Shown piece by piece: positions 10,113-20,580 of a stretch of 64,000 nt of DNA. This stretch comes from Variovorax flavidus (lineage in GTDB: Bacteria > Pseudomonadota > Gammaproteobacteria > Burkholderiales > Burkholderiaceae_C), in the NCBI RefSeq assembly GCF_030317145.1, contig NZ_JASZYE010000007.1, positions 166,699 to 230,698 on the forward strand. The letters run 5' to 3'. The notes under the pieces were generated by a model. That model ran no database searches, was not told the DNA's origin, and saw nothing but the letters and a program-made list of their open reading frames with translations. The position numbers were made by a program, and so were the translations under genes. Numbering within the stretch: position 1 is the first letter of the stretch; every line of letters starts with the position of its first letter.

Positions 10113-10861
10113 CGTGGCTCCTTGAGCACTTCGCGCACCGAGGACAACTGCCGGCGCGACACCACGACGGGCTCCGGAATGCCGTCGAGCCGCAGCGCCC
10201 ACCCTTCGGCATCCTCGCCGTCGTCGTATTTCTCGAGCGCACGAATGGCCGAACGCGCGACCAGCGCATTGCGATGCACGCGCACGAAGCGTGTCGGAAA
10301 GCGCTCTTCCAGTTCGGAGAGGGAGCCATCGAAGATGTGGCTGCGCGACGCAGTACGCACCGTGAGGTACTTGAACTCGGACTTGAGATACAGCACCTCG
10401 GACACCGGCACCCGCTCGGTGCGGCCGCGGTCCTGGATGATGAGGACGTCCTGGGGCGCCTCCGGCGCCGCTGCGGGCCTCCGGTCCTTCAGGTGGCGCT
10501 CGACCTTCTGCAGGGCCTGCTGCAGGCGCTCGGCCCGCACGGGTTTTGTCAGGTAGTCCACGGCCTCCAGTTCGAAGGCCGTGACCGCGTGCGCGGCGAA
10601 GGCCGTGACGAACACGACCGCCGGCGCGCCCGGCCGGCTGCGCAGGTTGCGCGCCAGTTCGATGCCGTCGATGCCGGGCATGTGGACGTCCAGCAACACG
10701 AGGTCGAAACGCGTGCTCGCCAGATGGTGGAGTGCTCCCTCGCCATGCGCCGCCTCGGCGACGACCTCGGCCGCGGGTGCCCGGCAATCGGCCAGGAGAG
10801 CGCGCAGACGCGAACGTGCCAGCGCTTCGTCATCGACGATCAAGGTGCGAAGTGGGGTCAT
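10109..10861 (-). CDS. algR: LytTR-type response regulator (AlgR-like)
   Basis: The 250-residue protein has an N-terminal receiver domain with the acidic pocket IVDDEA (D10, D11) and phosphoacceptor Asp58 in FDLVLLDVHMPG. A KPV motif follows near residue 108, then a C-terminal LytTR DNA-binding domain (about 150-245; LKSEFKYLTVRT, FVRVHRNALV). This is the AlgR/LytR architecture. It overlaps its upstream histidine kinase by four bases and lies beside argH on the opposite strand. The argH-fimS(algZ)-algR arrangement is known from Pseudomonas. In Pseudomonas AlgR controls exopolysaccharide and type IV pilus genes; the targets here cannot be read from sequence. Confidence 0.9.
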   Translation of the reverse strand: MTPLRTLIVDDEALARSRLRALLADCRAPAAEVVAEAAHGEGALHHLASTRFDLVLLDVHMPGIDGIELARNLRSRPGAPAVVFVTAFAAHAVTAFELEAVDYLTKPVRAERLQQALQKVERHLKDRRPAAAPEAPQDVLIIQDRGRTERVPVSEVLYLKSEFKYLTVRTASRSHIFDGSLSELEERFPTRFVRVHRNALVARSAIRALEKYDDGEDAEGWALRLDGIPEPVVVSRRQLSSVREVLKEPR

Positions 10862-11946
10862 GTTTCTGCAGGAATGGCGATCCGGACGCGATAGCTCTTC
10901 TGGTCCATGCCGGCGCTGAACTGCGCCTGCATGTCGTGCAGCAGCCGGAGCCGGTCGCGCACGTTGTCCAGGGCAATGCCGTGTCCGCGCGGCAGGGGCT
11001 GGTCGGCCCACCGCAACGGCGGCAGGCTGTTGAGTACTTCGATCAACACCATGCTGCCCCGGCGTTCCGTGCGGATGCGCAGCTTGGCGCCCTCGGGGCT
11101 CGGCTCCACGCCGTGCTTGACGGCGTTCTCCACCAGTGGCTGCAGCAGCAGGGGCGGCAGGCGGGCTGCATTGGCCTCGGGATCGATGTCCCAGCGGATG
11201 CGCAGCCGCTCGCCGAAGCGCACCTGCTCGATGGCGAGGTAGCGCTGGGCCAGGGCAATCTCGTCCGCCAGGGTGACCGACTCGCCGGGGTCCGCCAGCG
11301 CCTGGCGGAACAGTTCGCTCAGGTCTTCCAGCATCGCCTCGGCCTTGGCCGGCTCCTCGCGCACCAGTGCAATCGCACTGTTGAGGGTGTTGAAGAGAAA
11401 GTGCGGCCGGATGCGCGACTGCAGTTCCTCGAGCCGTGCCGTGGTGGCGGCCGGCGTCTGCCCGCGCGCCCGCAGTACCAACGCCGCCATCATCAGCCCC
11501 GCGAACAGGGCGCCGGCCAGCGCGCTGGCCACCCAGGGCGCACCGCCGACCACGCCGGTCAGGCGAAGCAAGGCACAGCCGTAGAGCCCGGCCACCGCGC
11601 CGAGCACCGCGCCCGTCCCGTACTGGACCTGGAGCGGCAGGCGGGCCAGAAGCTTCTTCAGCGCACATGCAACGAGCAGCCAGAGCAAGGTGCCCGGCAA
11701 GGCACCGCCCGTCACGGTGGCGGCCAGCAGCAGCCATTCGGACAAGGTGGGCGCCAGGAACAGGGTGGTGACCGCCACCACGACCTCCACGAACAGCACC
11801 GCGCGCAGAACGACACCGATCTGGCAAGCATCGAACAGCACCACGCCGCCGCGCGAAGGCACCCGCGTCTTGGCCTGCAAAGGCGCCGACGGGGTCTTCG
11901 CGGACGACGACGAAGGGGTGGCCGATAAAATCGACGGGTTGCGCAT
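10858..11946 (-). CDS. algZ: sensor histidine kinase of the LytS/AlgZ (His_kinase) family
   Basis: A membrane histidine kinase with four predicted TM helices in its N-terminal half (for example AVLFVEVVVAVTTLFLA and WVASALAGALFAGLMMAALVL) but no large periplasmic sensor domain. The His_kinase motif RIRPHFLFNTLNS carries the phosphorylated His, followed by an HATPase domain with PLLLQPLVENAVKHG (N box) and RGHGIALDNVRDRL (G box). I place the start at the ATG at 11946 (362 residues, MRNPSILS). ATGs at 11973 and 11997 are also in frame but run into the argH start. It is divergent from argH with about 50 bases between starts and overlaps algR by four bases, so kinase and regulator are cotranscribed. 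Confidence 0.88.
   Translation of the reverse strand: MRNPSILSATPSSSSAKTPSAPLQAKTRVPSRGGVVLFDACQIGVVLRAVLFVEVVVAVTTLFLAPTLSEWLLLAATVTGGALPGTLLWLLVACALKKLLARLPLQVQYGTGAVLGAVAGLYGCALLRLTGVVGGAPWVASALAGALFAGLMMAALVLRARGQTPAATTARLEELQSRIRPHFLFNTLNSAIALVREEPAKAEAMLEDLSELFRQALADPGESVTLADEIALAQRYLAIEQVRFGERLRIRWDIDPEANAARLPPLLLQPLVENAVKHGVEPSPEGAKLRIRTERRGSMVLIEVLNSLPPLRWADQPLPRGHGIALDNVRDRLRLLHDMQAQFSAGMDQKSYRVRIAIPAET
11926..11931 (+). promoter_or_regulatory. possible -10 element of the argH promoter
   Basis: TAAAAT lies 65 bases ahead of the argH ATG, inside the first codons of the divergent kinase gene. TAAAAT in a GATAAAATCG context is a plausible sigma-70 -10 element. No good -35 hexamer is visible 17 bases upstream, so this is a weak call. 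Confidence 0.3.
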
Positions 11947-11995
11947 CACAGAAACAATGGGTGACAAACCCATTATTGCCTCCCGAACGGTTCCC

Positions 11996-13393
<1,398 letters not shown>

Positions 13394-13423
13394 GGCCGCC
13401 GCTCGGGTTTACCCGAAACCCAT

Positions 13424-13452
13424 CCAATGCCGCGTCGGCATTGGATTTTCCG
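13424..13452 (+). terminator. intrinsic terminator of argH
   Basis: CCAATGCCG (13424-13432) and CGGCATTGG (13436-13444) form a perfect 9-bp stem with a CGT loop, followed by ATTTTC. A smaller hairpin, CGGGTTTACCCG, lies just upstream at 13404-13415. Placed 30 bases past the argH stop, this is a convincing Rho-independent terminator. Confidence 0.85.
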
Positions 13453-13617
13453 CTATCAGAACAGGAGCACCCTGAGGTCATAGGCCGTTGGGAGGAGTAC
13501 TGCCGGCCATCGGATGTGTTCCAAAACGTAAGAATGTAGTGCTAAAGTTTGGCACGCTTCGCGCTTGGGAAGGTGGTACACCCCACCGGCCGAACCGCAT
13601 AACGAGCGCCAAACCAC

Positions 13618-14454
13618 ATGGAACTGCCCCGCTGCGTTGTTGTCATCCTGACCTTCAATTCCGCTTCGATCATTCGGGAAACCGTGTCGCAGGCAAAGAA
13701 GGTGAGCCCCCACATCTACGTGGTCGACTCCCACTCGTCCGACAGTACGCCCGCCATTCTTGAAGAGCTGGGATGCACCGTTGTGCAGCGCCCCTTCTCC
13801 AACTACAGCGACCAACGCAACTGGGCGATCGCACAGATCGAGGGCGCCTACGCCTGGCAGCTCCATCTGGACGCCGACGAGGTGCTGGACGACCGGTCGG
13901 TCGGCGAAATCAATGCCCTGTTTTCGGGCACGCCCGAATTCGACGCCTATCTCCTACGTCGCCGCGACTACTTCATGGGCAAGATGCTGCGCTTCAGCGG
14001 CGTCAATCCGTGGCACTTGAGGCTCTTTCGCTCAGGGTCGGGGCGCTGCGAGTCGCGACTCTACGACCAGCACTTCATCAGCCCCGCGAAGCCGGGGCGA
14101 CTCAACGGTTTCATGCACGACAAGAACTCGGCCCGACTCAGCGACTGGATCGCAAGCCACAACCGCTGGAGCGATGCCGAGGCCAAGGAGAAGCTCGGCC
14201 CGAGCGTCGCCGGCGACAACGTGCTGAAGCCGCGCCTCACGGGCGATGCCCGCGAGCGCACCCGCTACATCAAGGAGATTTACTACAAGCTGCCGACGGG
14301 CATTCGCTCGCTCAGCTACTTCGTCTACCGCTACGTCTTCCGGCTCGGCTTCCTGGATGGACGCACGGGCTTCTACTTCGCCTTCTTCCAGGCCTTGTGG
14401 TTCCGGATGCTGGTCGACGCGAAGATGTACGAACAGCGGTCCCAGCAACCCTGA
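13618..14454 (+). CDS. family 2 glycosyltransferase, WaaE/KdtX-like
   Basis: This 278-residue GT-A glycosyltransferase opens with VVVILTFNSASIIRETV. It has the nucleotide-binding DSHSSDSTPAI stretch, the NWAIAQ segment and the metal-binding LHLDADEVLDD motif near residues 80-90, all typical of the LPS core glucosyltransferase WaaE (KdtX) group. The C-terminal part (FVYRYVFRLGFLDGRTGFYFAFFQALW) is amphipathic and probably associates with the inner membrane. The ATG lacks a strong Shine-Dalgarno. It is followed 33 bases later by the UDP-glucuronate decarboxylase and Ugd genes, so it may transfer a sugar made from UDP-xylose or UDP-glucuronate, or another sugar, onto LPS or an exopolysaccharide. 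Donor and acceptor are inference. Confidence 0.85.
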   Translation: MELPRCVVVILTFNSASIIRETVSQAKKVSPHIYVVDSHSSDSTPAILEELGCTVVQRPFSNYSDQRNWAIAQIEGAYAWQLHLDADEVLDDRSVGEINALFSGTPEFDAYLLRRRDYFMGKMLRFSGVNPWHLRLFRSGSGRCESRLYDQHFISPAKPGRLNGFMHDKNSARLSDWIASHNRWSDAEAKEKLGPSVAGDNVLKPRLTGDARERTRYIKEIYYKLPTGIRSLSYFVYRYVFRLGFLDGRTGFYFAFFQALWFRMLVDAKMYEQRSQQP

Positions 14455-14487
14455 TCCGATGGATCTTTTTACGGAGTGATCACGCGC

Positions 14488-15459
<972 letters not shown>

Positions 15460-15463
15460 CTTC

Positions 15464-16837
15464 ATGAACATCTCGATCATCGGCACCGGCTACGTCGGCC
15501 TCGTCACCGGGGCCTGCCTGGCGGACATCGGCAACCACGTGTTCTGCCTCGACGTCGATCCGCGCAAGATCGCGACACTCAACGAGGGCGGCATCCCGAT
15601 CTACGAGCCCGGCCTCGGCGATCTGGTCGAGTCGAACGTCGCGGCAAAGCGACTCTCGTTCTCGACCGACATCGAGGCTTCGGTCGCGCACGGCGACGTG
15701 CAGTTCATCGCAGTGGGCACGCCGCCCGACGAGGACGGCAGCGCCGACCTGCAGTACGTGCTGGCAGCGGCCCGCAACATCGGGCGGTACATGGAGGGCT
15801 TCAAGGTCGTGGTCGACAAATCGACGGTGCCCGTGGGCACGGCCGACCGCGTCACCGCCGCGATCCAGGAAGAGCTCGACAAGCGCGGGCGTTCCGACCT
15901 GCGCTTCTCGGTCGTCAGCAATCCCGAGTTCCTGAAGGAAGGCGCGGCGGTCGAGGACTTCATGCGGCCCGACCGCATCGTCATCGGCTACACCGACGAC
16001 GAAACGGGCCGCGAGGCGCTCGGCTGGATGCGCCGGCTCTACGCCCCTTTCAACCGCAACCACGAGCGCACGCGCGTGATGGATGTGCGCTCCGCAGAGT
16101 TCGCCAAGTACGCGGCCAACGCGATGCTCGCCACCCGCATCAGCTTCATGAACGAGTTGGCCAACCTGGCCGACCGCGTGGGCGCCGACATCGAGGCCGT
16201 GCGCCAGGGCATCGGATCCGATCCGCGCATCGGCTATAGCTTCCTGTACGCCGGGACGGGCTACGGCGGCAGCTGCTTTCCCAAGGACATCCAGGCGCTG
16301 ACGCGCATTGCACGCGACAACGGCCAGGCGCTGCGCGTGCTCGAATCGGTCGAGGCGGTCAACGACGAACAGAAGCGCGTGCTGACCAACAAGGTGCTGG
16401 AGCGCTTCGGCCCCGACCTGAGCGACCGCACCTTCGCGCTCTGGGGGCTCGCCTTCAAGCCGAACACCGACGACATGCGCGAGGCGCCCAGCCGCGTGGT
16501 GCTCGGGGTGCTGCTGCGCGCGGGCGCACGCGTGGTGGCGCATGACCCCATCGCCGTCGACGAGACGCGGCGCGTGCTGCAGCTCGACTTCGCGGATGCC
16601 CCCTCGCTGCTCGAACGCATCAGCTTCACTTCGGCCAAGGACCCGATGGCAGCGCTCGACGGCGCCGACGCATTGATCATCGTGACCGAGTGGAAGGCCT
16701 ATCGCAGCCCCAACCTCGAACGGCTCAAGACGCTGATGAAATCGCCCGTCATCTTCGACGGCCGCAATCTCTACGAGCCGGCCAACATGAAGGAAGCCGG
16801 CGTCATCTACCAGGGCATCGGCCGCAACAGCCTCTGA
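15464..16837 (+). CDS. ugd: UDP-glucose 6-dehydrogenase
   Basis: The 457-residue enzyme oxidises UDP-glucose twice with NAD to UDP-glucuronate. It carries the N-terminal Rossmann motif GTGYVGLVTGACLA, the VDKSTVPVGTA segment, SNPEFLKEG, and the catalytic Cys271 in GYGGSCFPKDIQAL. The C-terminal NAD/UDP-binding domain (ALWGLAFKPNTDDMREAPS) is complete. It starts four bases after the UDP-glucuronate decarboxylase gene, so product flows directly to UDP-xylose. It is also a precursor source for other uronic-acid-containing glycans. Confidence 0.96.
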   Translation: MNISIIGTGYVGLVTGACLADIGNHVFCLDVDPRKIATLNEGGIPIYEPGLGDLVESNVAAKRLSFSTDIEASVAHGDVQFIAVGTPPDEDGSADLQYVLAAARNIGRYMEGFKVVVDKSTVPVGTADRVTAAIQEELDKRGRSDLRFSVVSNPEFLKEGAAVEDFMRPDRIVIGYTDDETGREALGWMRRLYAPFNRNHERTRVMDVRSAEFAKYAANAMLATRISFMNELANLADRVGADIEAVRQGIGSDPRIGYSFLYAGTGYGGSCFPKDIQALTRIARDNGQALRVLESVEAVNDEQKRVLTNKVLERFGPDLSDRTFALWGLAFKPNTDDMREAPSRVVLGVLLRAGARVVAHDPIAVDETRRVLQLDFADAPSLLERISFTSAKDPMAALDGADALIIVTEWKAYRSPNLERLKTLMKSPVIFDGRNLYEPANMKEAGVIYQGIGRNSL

Positions 16838-16855
16838 GCGCGGACCTGAAGCGAC

Positions 16856-18322
16856 TTGTTCTACGCGATCCCGCTCGAAAGCCGGCCGACATGGCGCAAT
16901 CCGCCATGGATGACCGTGCTGCTCATCCTCGTGAACATGCTGGTGTTCTGGGGACCCCAGCGCGCAGAGCAGAAAGCCGAGCAGCGCGCGGCCGGTTTCT
17001 ATGTGCAAAGCGAGCTGCCCCGGCTCGAATTGCCGGCCTTCGTCGAATGGCTCGCTGAAACCGGCTCGCCGCGCGCGGCCGCGGCCAAGCGGCTGCTGGC
17101 ACACGGCGATGTCGTGAACCTGCTCGAAGGCCTGCAGCGCGAGAAGGCCTTTCTCCACAAGCTGCACGTCGATGGGGTCGTGACACCTGCCAACCCGCGC
17201 TACGCCGAATGGAAGAACGAACGCCGGGAGTACGAGTCGATGCTGCCCCCGCCCTTCACCGAACGCTGGGCACAGGACCACAACGAGGGCGCCGGGTTCA
17301 AGCCCTGGACCTGGGTCACCTCCGCATTCCTGCATGCGAGCACCGGCCACCTGCTGGGCAACATGCTCTTCCTGTTTCTCTTCGGCTTTTCGGTTGAACT
17401 GGCGCTGGGGCGCGGCCTCTACCTGGGCTTCTACCTGCTTGGCGCAGTCGGCGCCTCGGCGCTGGCTGCGTGGGCCTATGGAGGCAATGGCGGCTACGGG
17501 CTGGGAGCCTCTGGCGCGGTCTCGGCGCTGATGGGCATGTATGCGGTGATGTACCGGCTGCGACGCATCCGCTTCTTCTACCAACTGTTCTTCTATTTCA
17601 ACTACGTCACCGCGCCGGCGCTGATCCTGTTGCCGGCGTGGATCGCCAACGAGTTGCTGCAGCACTTCGTCGGCGGCCAGGGCATTGCCTACATGGCGCA
17701 CCTGGGCGGGCTGCTGACCGGCGCGCTGCTCATGGCCGGCACGATGCGGTGGCGGCAGCTTCAGCTGCCTTCGGCTGCAGCCGAAGCGGCGCCAGACCCG
17801 TTCGCGCAACACGTCGCGTCGGCGCGTCGTCTCGCGGCCGAGATGAAGTTCGAGCCGGCATGCGCCGAATGGCGAGCGGCGGCGAAGCTGCGGCCCGATG
17901 ACGCCGACACGCTGCGCGCATGGTTCAACACCGCACGGCTCTGGCCGGCGGGCGAGGACTTCCATCGTGCAGCGCACCGCATCTTCAGGCTCGCGCCGCA
18001 CGATCCGGTCACGCTCGAACTGCAGTACACGAGCTACAAGACCTACCTCGATCACGCCAAGCCCGGCGCGCGCCTGAAGCCGGACGACATGGCACGGCTC
18101 GCCCGGCGATTCACGCGGGCGCGGCAGTTCGCCGATGCCGAGCGGCTGTGCCAGGCGTTGCTGAAAACCGCTCCCGCTCACCCCGAGCTGGCCGACACCC
18201 TCTCGCTGTGCGCCAACGGCCTGCTGCAGGCCGGCCGCCGCGACCAGGCCATGGGCTGGCTGCCCGACCTGCTGCGCCTCGCACCGCAGGACATGGTCAC
18301 GCGCACGCTGCAGAAGGGTTGA
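16856..18322 (+). CDS. rhomboid intramembrane serine protease with C-terminal TPR-like region
   Basis: This encodes 488 residues starting at a TTG (16856; MFYAIPLESRPTW). TM1 lies near residues 18-34, followed by an unusually long loop of about 110 residues before the rhomboid core (about 142-305). The core has FLHASTGHLLGNMLFL, the catalytic Ser219 in GLGASGAVSALMG, and His282 in AYMAHLGGLLTG, so the Ser-His dyad is intact. Residues about 320-488 form a soluble helical tail of tetratricopeptide-like repeats that probably recruits a partner or substrate. It follows ugd by 18 bases, so it may be cotranscribed with the sugar genes, though a role there is unknown. Its stop is 15 bases from that of the convergent downstream gene. 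Confidence 0.85.
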   Translation: MFYAIPLESRPTWRNPPWMTVLLILVNMLVFWGPQRAEQKAEQRAAGFYVQSELPRLELPAFVEWLAETGSPRAAAAKRLLAHGDVVNLLEGLQREKAFLHKLHVDGVVTPANPRYAEWKNERREYESMLPPPFTERWAQDHNEGAGFKPWTWVTSAFLHASTGHLLGNMLFLFLFGFSVELALGRGLYLGFYLLGAVGASALAAWAYGGNGGYGLGASGAVSALMGMYAVMYRLRRIRFFYQLFFYFNYVTAPALILLPAWIANELLQHFVGGQGIAYMAHLGGLLTGALLMAGTMRWRQLQLPSAAAEAAPDPFAQHVASARRLAAEMKFEPACAEWRAAAKLRPDDADTLRAWFNTARLWPAGEDFHRAAHRIFRLAPHDPVTLELQYTSYKTYLDHAKPGARLKPDDMARLARRFTRARQFADAERLCQALLKTAPAHPELADTLSLCANGLLQAGRRDQAMGWLPDLLRLAPQDMVTRTLQKG

Positions 18323-18337
18323 ACCGAAACCGGGGCT

Positions 18338-19636
18338 TCAGCCCTGCGGAACCTCGCGCAGCAGCCAGCGGACTTCCGAGGTCTGCTCGCTGTCGGGGTA
18401 GCGTGATTCGAGCGTCGTGAGGATCGGCTGCGCCATGTCGCGCCGGTTCAGCCCCTGCACCAGCACGCGCGCCGCCAACTCGTAGGCCTGCGGAATCATC
18501 GCGTGCCCGCGGAAGCGCTTGTCGAAGCCGGACAGCAAGGCAAGCGCAGCGCGTGCGTCGCCGTTTCGCCACTCGACGCGGCTGAGCGCCAGCGTGACGG
18601 CGGGATCGTCAATGGCGAAAGTTGCGTCCTTCTCGCGGCAATCCTTGTAGACCTTGAGCGCTTCGGAGCCGAGATCGCGGCGCACCAGCATGTCGATCAG
18701 CCGGCGCGCATGGTCGAGCAGCGTGGCGGCCTTGTCGGGCGCCAGGAGCAGCACGCGGTGGTAGCGGCGCTGGGCCGCCAGGTCGTCCGGCTGGGTGCGC
18801 TGCGCCTCGTAGGCAAGCGCGAGTGCGCCGGCAATGTCGCCATCGGTCACCATCTGCGCAACCAGCGCATCGGTCTGCTGCTGGGCGATCTGCGCCGGCG
18901 TGCGGGTGTCGATCTGGCGATCGTCGGCACCGGCCCCCGGCAGCAACTCGATGCCCAGCTCGGCATGGTTCTGGTACATCACGTAGCCCAGCAGGCTGGC
19001 CATGACCCACCCGAAATAGATCATCACGAAGTTGATGGCCGGCAGCATGAGCCAGCCGCTCATCAACGGCAACAGCATGACCATCGCGATCTGCGCGCCC
19101 GTGTTCAGCAGGAAGAGAAACACGCACAGCAGCGCATAGGGCCAGCCCACCGCACGCATCGTCTCCCACACGAGCGCCGGGTTCAGCGCCTGGAAGAAGC
19201 TGCCCGACTGCACCAGCACCATCGTGGTGGCCGGCAAGGTGAACGAGACGACGAAGAGCGCGATCTGCGCCAGCACCGGATTCAGCGCACCCAGCAAACC
19301 GGCGGCAAAGCCCTGCACGAGCACCAGCGCGAACAGCTTCCAGGGCAGGTTCGTCCACTCGTCGTCCAGCGTGCGCGGGAAGTCGCTGGCGCGCACGATG
19401 CCGCGCGAGCCGAGCGCCATGACCTTGAAGCCATAGCGGGTCGCCGCGAGCACGATGCCGAGCTCGACCAGCAGAACGGCCAGCGCACGCGGCAGGAAGA
19501 TCAACACATGGGCGAGCAAGGCGCACAGCGCCAGCACCACCGCATAGGCCAGCGGCTCCCATTGGAACGGGAACGCGAAGAAGGTGTTCAGGCGATGCCA
19601 GAACGGTCGAGGTGCAGGGCCGCTTTGCTCGTGCAT
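18338..19636 (-). CDS. polytopic inner-membrane protein with C-terminal helical repeats, unknown function
   Basis: The protein has 432 residues from the ATG at 19636 (MHEQSGPAPRPF). A longer frame to 19708 exists but would run into the putative regulatory repeat. The N-terminal 260 residues contain about seven hydrophobic helices (for example LALCALLAHVLIFLPRALAV and LLCVFLFLLNTGAQIAMVML). The C-terminal 170 residues are soluble, rich in Ala and Leu, and look like tetratricopeptide repeats (GDIAGALALAYEAQRTQPDD; GDARAALALLSGFDKR). I recognise the family only as a hypothetical membrane protein common in Comamonadaceae. It is transcribed away from the SGNH hydrolase gene and has no obvious operon partner. 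Confidence 0.75.
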   Translation of the reverse strand: MHEQSGPAPRPFWHRLNTFFAFPFQWEPLAYAVVLALCALLAHVLIFLPRALAVLLVELGIVLAATRYGFKVMALGSRGIVRASDFPRTLDDEWTNLPWKLFALVLVQGFAAGLLGALNPVLAQIALFVVSFTLPATTMVLVQSGSFFQALNPALVWETMRAVGWPYALLCVFLFLLNTGAQIAMVMLLPLMSGWLMLPAINFVMIYFGWVMASLLGYVMYQNHAELGIELLPGAGADDRQIDTRTPAQIAQQQTDALVAQMVTDGDIAGALALAYEAQRTQPDDLAAQRRYHRVLLLAPDKAATLLDHARRLIDMLVRRDLGSEALKVYKDCREKDATFAIDDPAVTLALSRVEWRNGDARAALALLSGFDKRFRGHAMIPQAYELAARVLVQGLNRRDMAQPILTTLESRYPDSEQTSEVRWLLREVPQG

Positions 19637-19665
19637 GGACGCTCCAGGGAGGGGGCTCCAGTATA

Positions 19666-19685
19666 TGTTTCCATTTGTTTCCAAT
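19666..19685. repeat. tandem 10-bp direct repeat, possible regulator site
   Basis: TGTTTCCATT (19666-19675) is followed at once by TGTTTCCAAT (19676-19685). A one-helical-turn tandem repeat between two divergent genes resembles binding sites of OmpR/PhoB-type regulators. It lies 30 bases upstream of the membrane-protein start and 121 bases upstream of the SGNH hydrolase start. Confidence 0.45.
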
Positions 19686-19754
19686 TCCTCGCCAAGCCGC
19701 CGCGACACCCGTGATCCGGGGTCCGGACAGGTGAGCCGTTACCATTTGGCGACA

Positions 19755-19777
19755 CGTTGGCAGGGAACTTGCCAACG
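19755..19777. promoter_or_regulatory. perfect 8-bp inverted repeat upstream of the SGNH hydrolase gene
   Basis: CGTTGGCA (19755-19762) and TGCCAACG (19770-19777) are separated by GGGAACT. The repeat lies 30 bases ahead of the SGNH hydrolase ATG. It may be an operator or a leader hairpin; there is no U-tract, so it is not a terminator. Confidence 0.45.
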
Positions 19778-19806
19778 CATTCAGGTCGAAGAACGTTTGG
19801 ATTTCC

Positions 19807-20580
19807 ATGGTGTCGATGAAAGCTGTTCGCCTTGCCGCTCTATCGCTCGCGTTGCTCACAACGCTGGCATCGCAGGCCCAATCCGTCGCGGGTGCCGACG
19901 CCGGACAGTCCCCTTCCAACACCTCCCCCGCCTACCTCGCCGCCCAGAGCCGCTGGCAAGGCGAACTCAACGCCTTCGCGAATGCCGACCGCGCCGGCCT
20001 GCCCGCCACTGACGGCGTGTTGTTCGTCGGCAGCTCCACCATCCGGATGTGGCCCAACATCGCGCAGGATTTCCGGCAGCAGCCGGTGGTCATCAATCGC
20101 GGGTTCGGCGGTTCGACCATGGCCGACTGCAGCCTCTTCGTGCACGAACTGGTGGTGCGCTACAAGCCGCGGCTGGTGCTCGTCTATGCCGGCGACAACG
20201 ACCTGGCCGAAGGCCGCACACCGCTGCAGATCCTGGAGAGCTTCGCGCACTTCACCAACACCTTGCGGGCTGAACTGCCGAACACGCGCATCGCCTACAT
20301 CTCGGTCAAGCCCAGCCCCTCGCGCGAAAAGCTCATGCCGCAGGTCCGTGAGACCAACAACGTGATCGCGGCCTACCTTCGCCGCCTGCCCAACAGCGAA
20401 TACATCGACGTGTTCACGCCGATGCTGGGCGCCGACGGCCGGCCCCGGGCCGAGTTGTTCCGCGGCGACCAATTGCACATGACCGACGAGGGCTACCGGC
20501 TGTGGCAATCCGTCATCGCGGAGCACCTGCCGGACCCCGCGACGCGGGCCGACGCCTCAGTCGCGCAAGGGCTGCGCTAG
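19807..20580 (+). CDS. secreted SGNH/GDSL-family hydrolase
   Basis: The 257-residue protein has a Sec signal peptide (KAVRLAALSLALLTTLASQAQS; cleavage probably after the AQS/VAG region near residue 30). The SGNH blocks are all visible: nucleophile Ser in VLFVGSSTIRMW, Gly in NRGFGGSTMADC, Asn in VYAGDNDLAEG, and the Asp-His pair in GDQLHMTDEGY. Such enzymes are esterases or deacetylases acting in the periplasm or on envelope glycans. An alternative ATG at 19816 (MKAVRL) would give a more typical signal peptide. Its 3' end overlaps the convergent OpgC-like gene by 24 bases. Confidence 0.88.
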   Translation: MVSMKAVRLAALSLALLTTLASQAQSVAGADAGQSPSNTSPAYLAAQSRWQGELNAFANADRAGLPATDGVLFVGSSTIRMWPNIAQDFRQQPVVINRGFGGSTMADCSLFVHELVVRYKPRLVLVYAGDNDLAEGRTPLQILESFAHFTNTLRAELPNTRIAYISVKPSPSREKLMPQVRETNNVIAAYLRRLPNSEYIDVFTPMLGADGRPRAELFRGDQLHMTDEGYRLWQSVIAEHLPDPATRADASVAQGLR

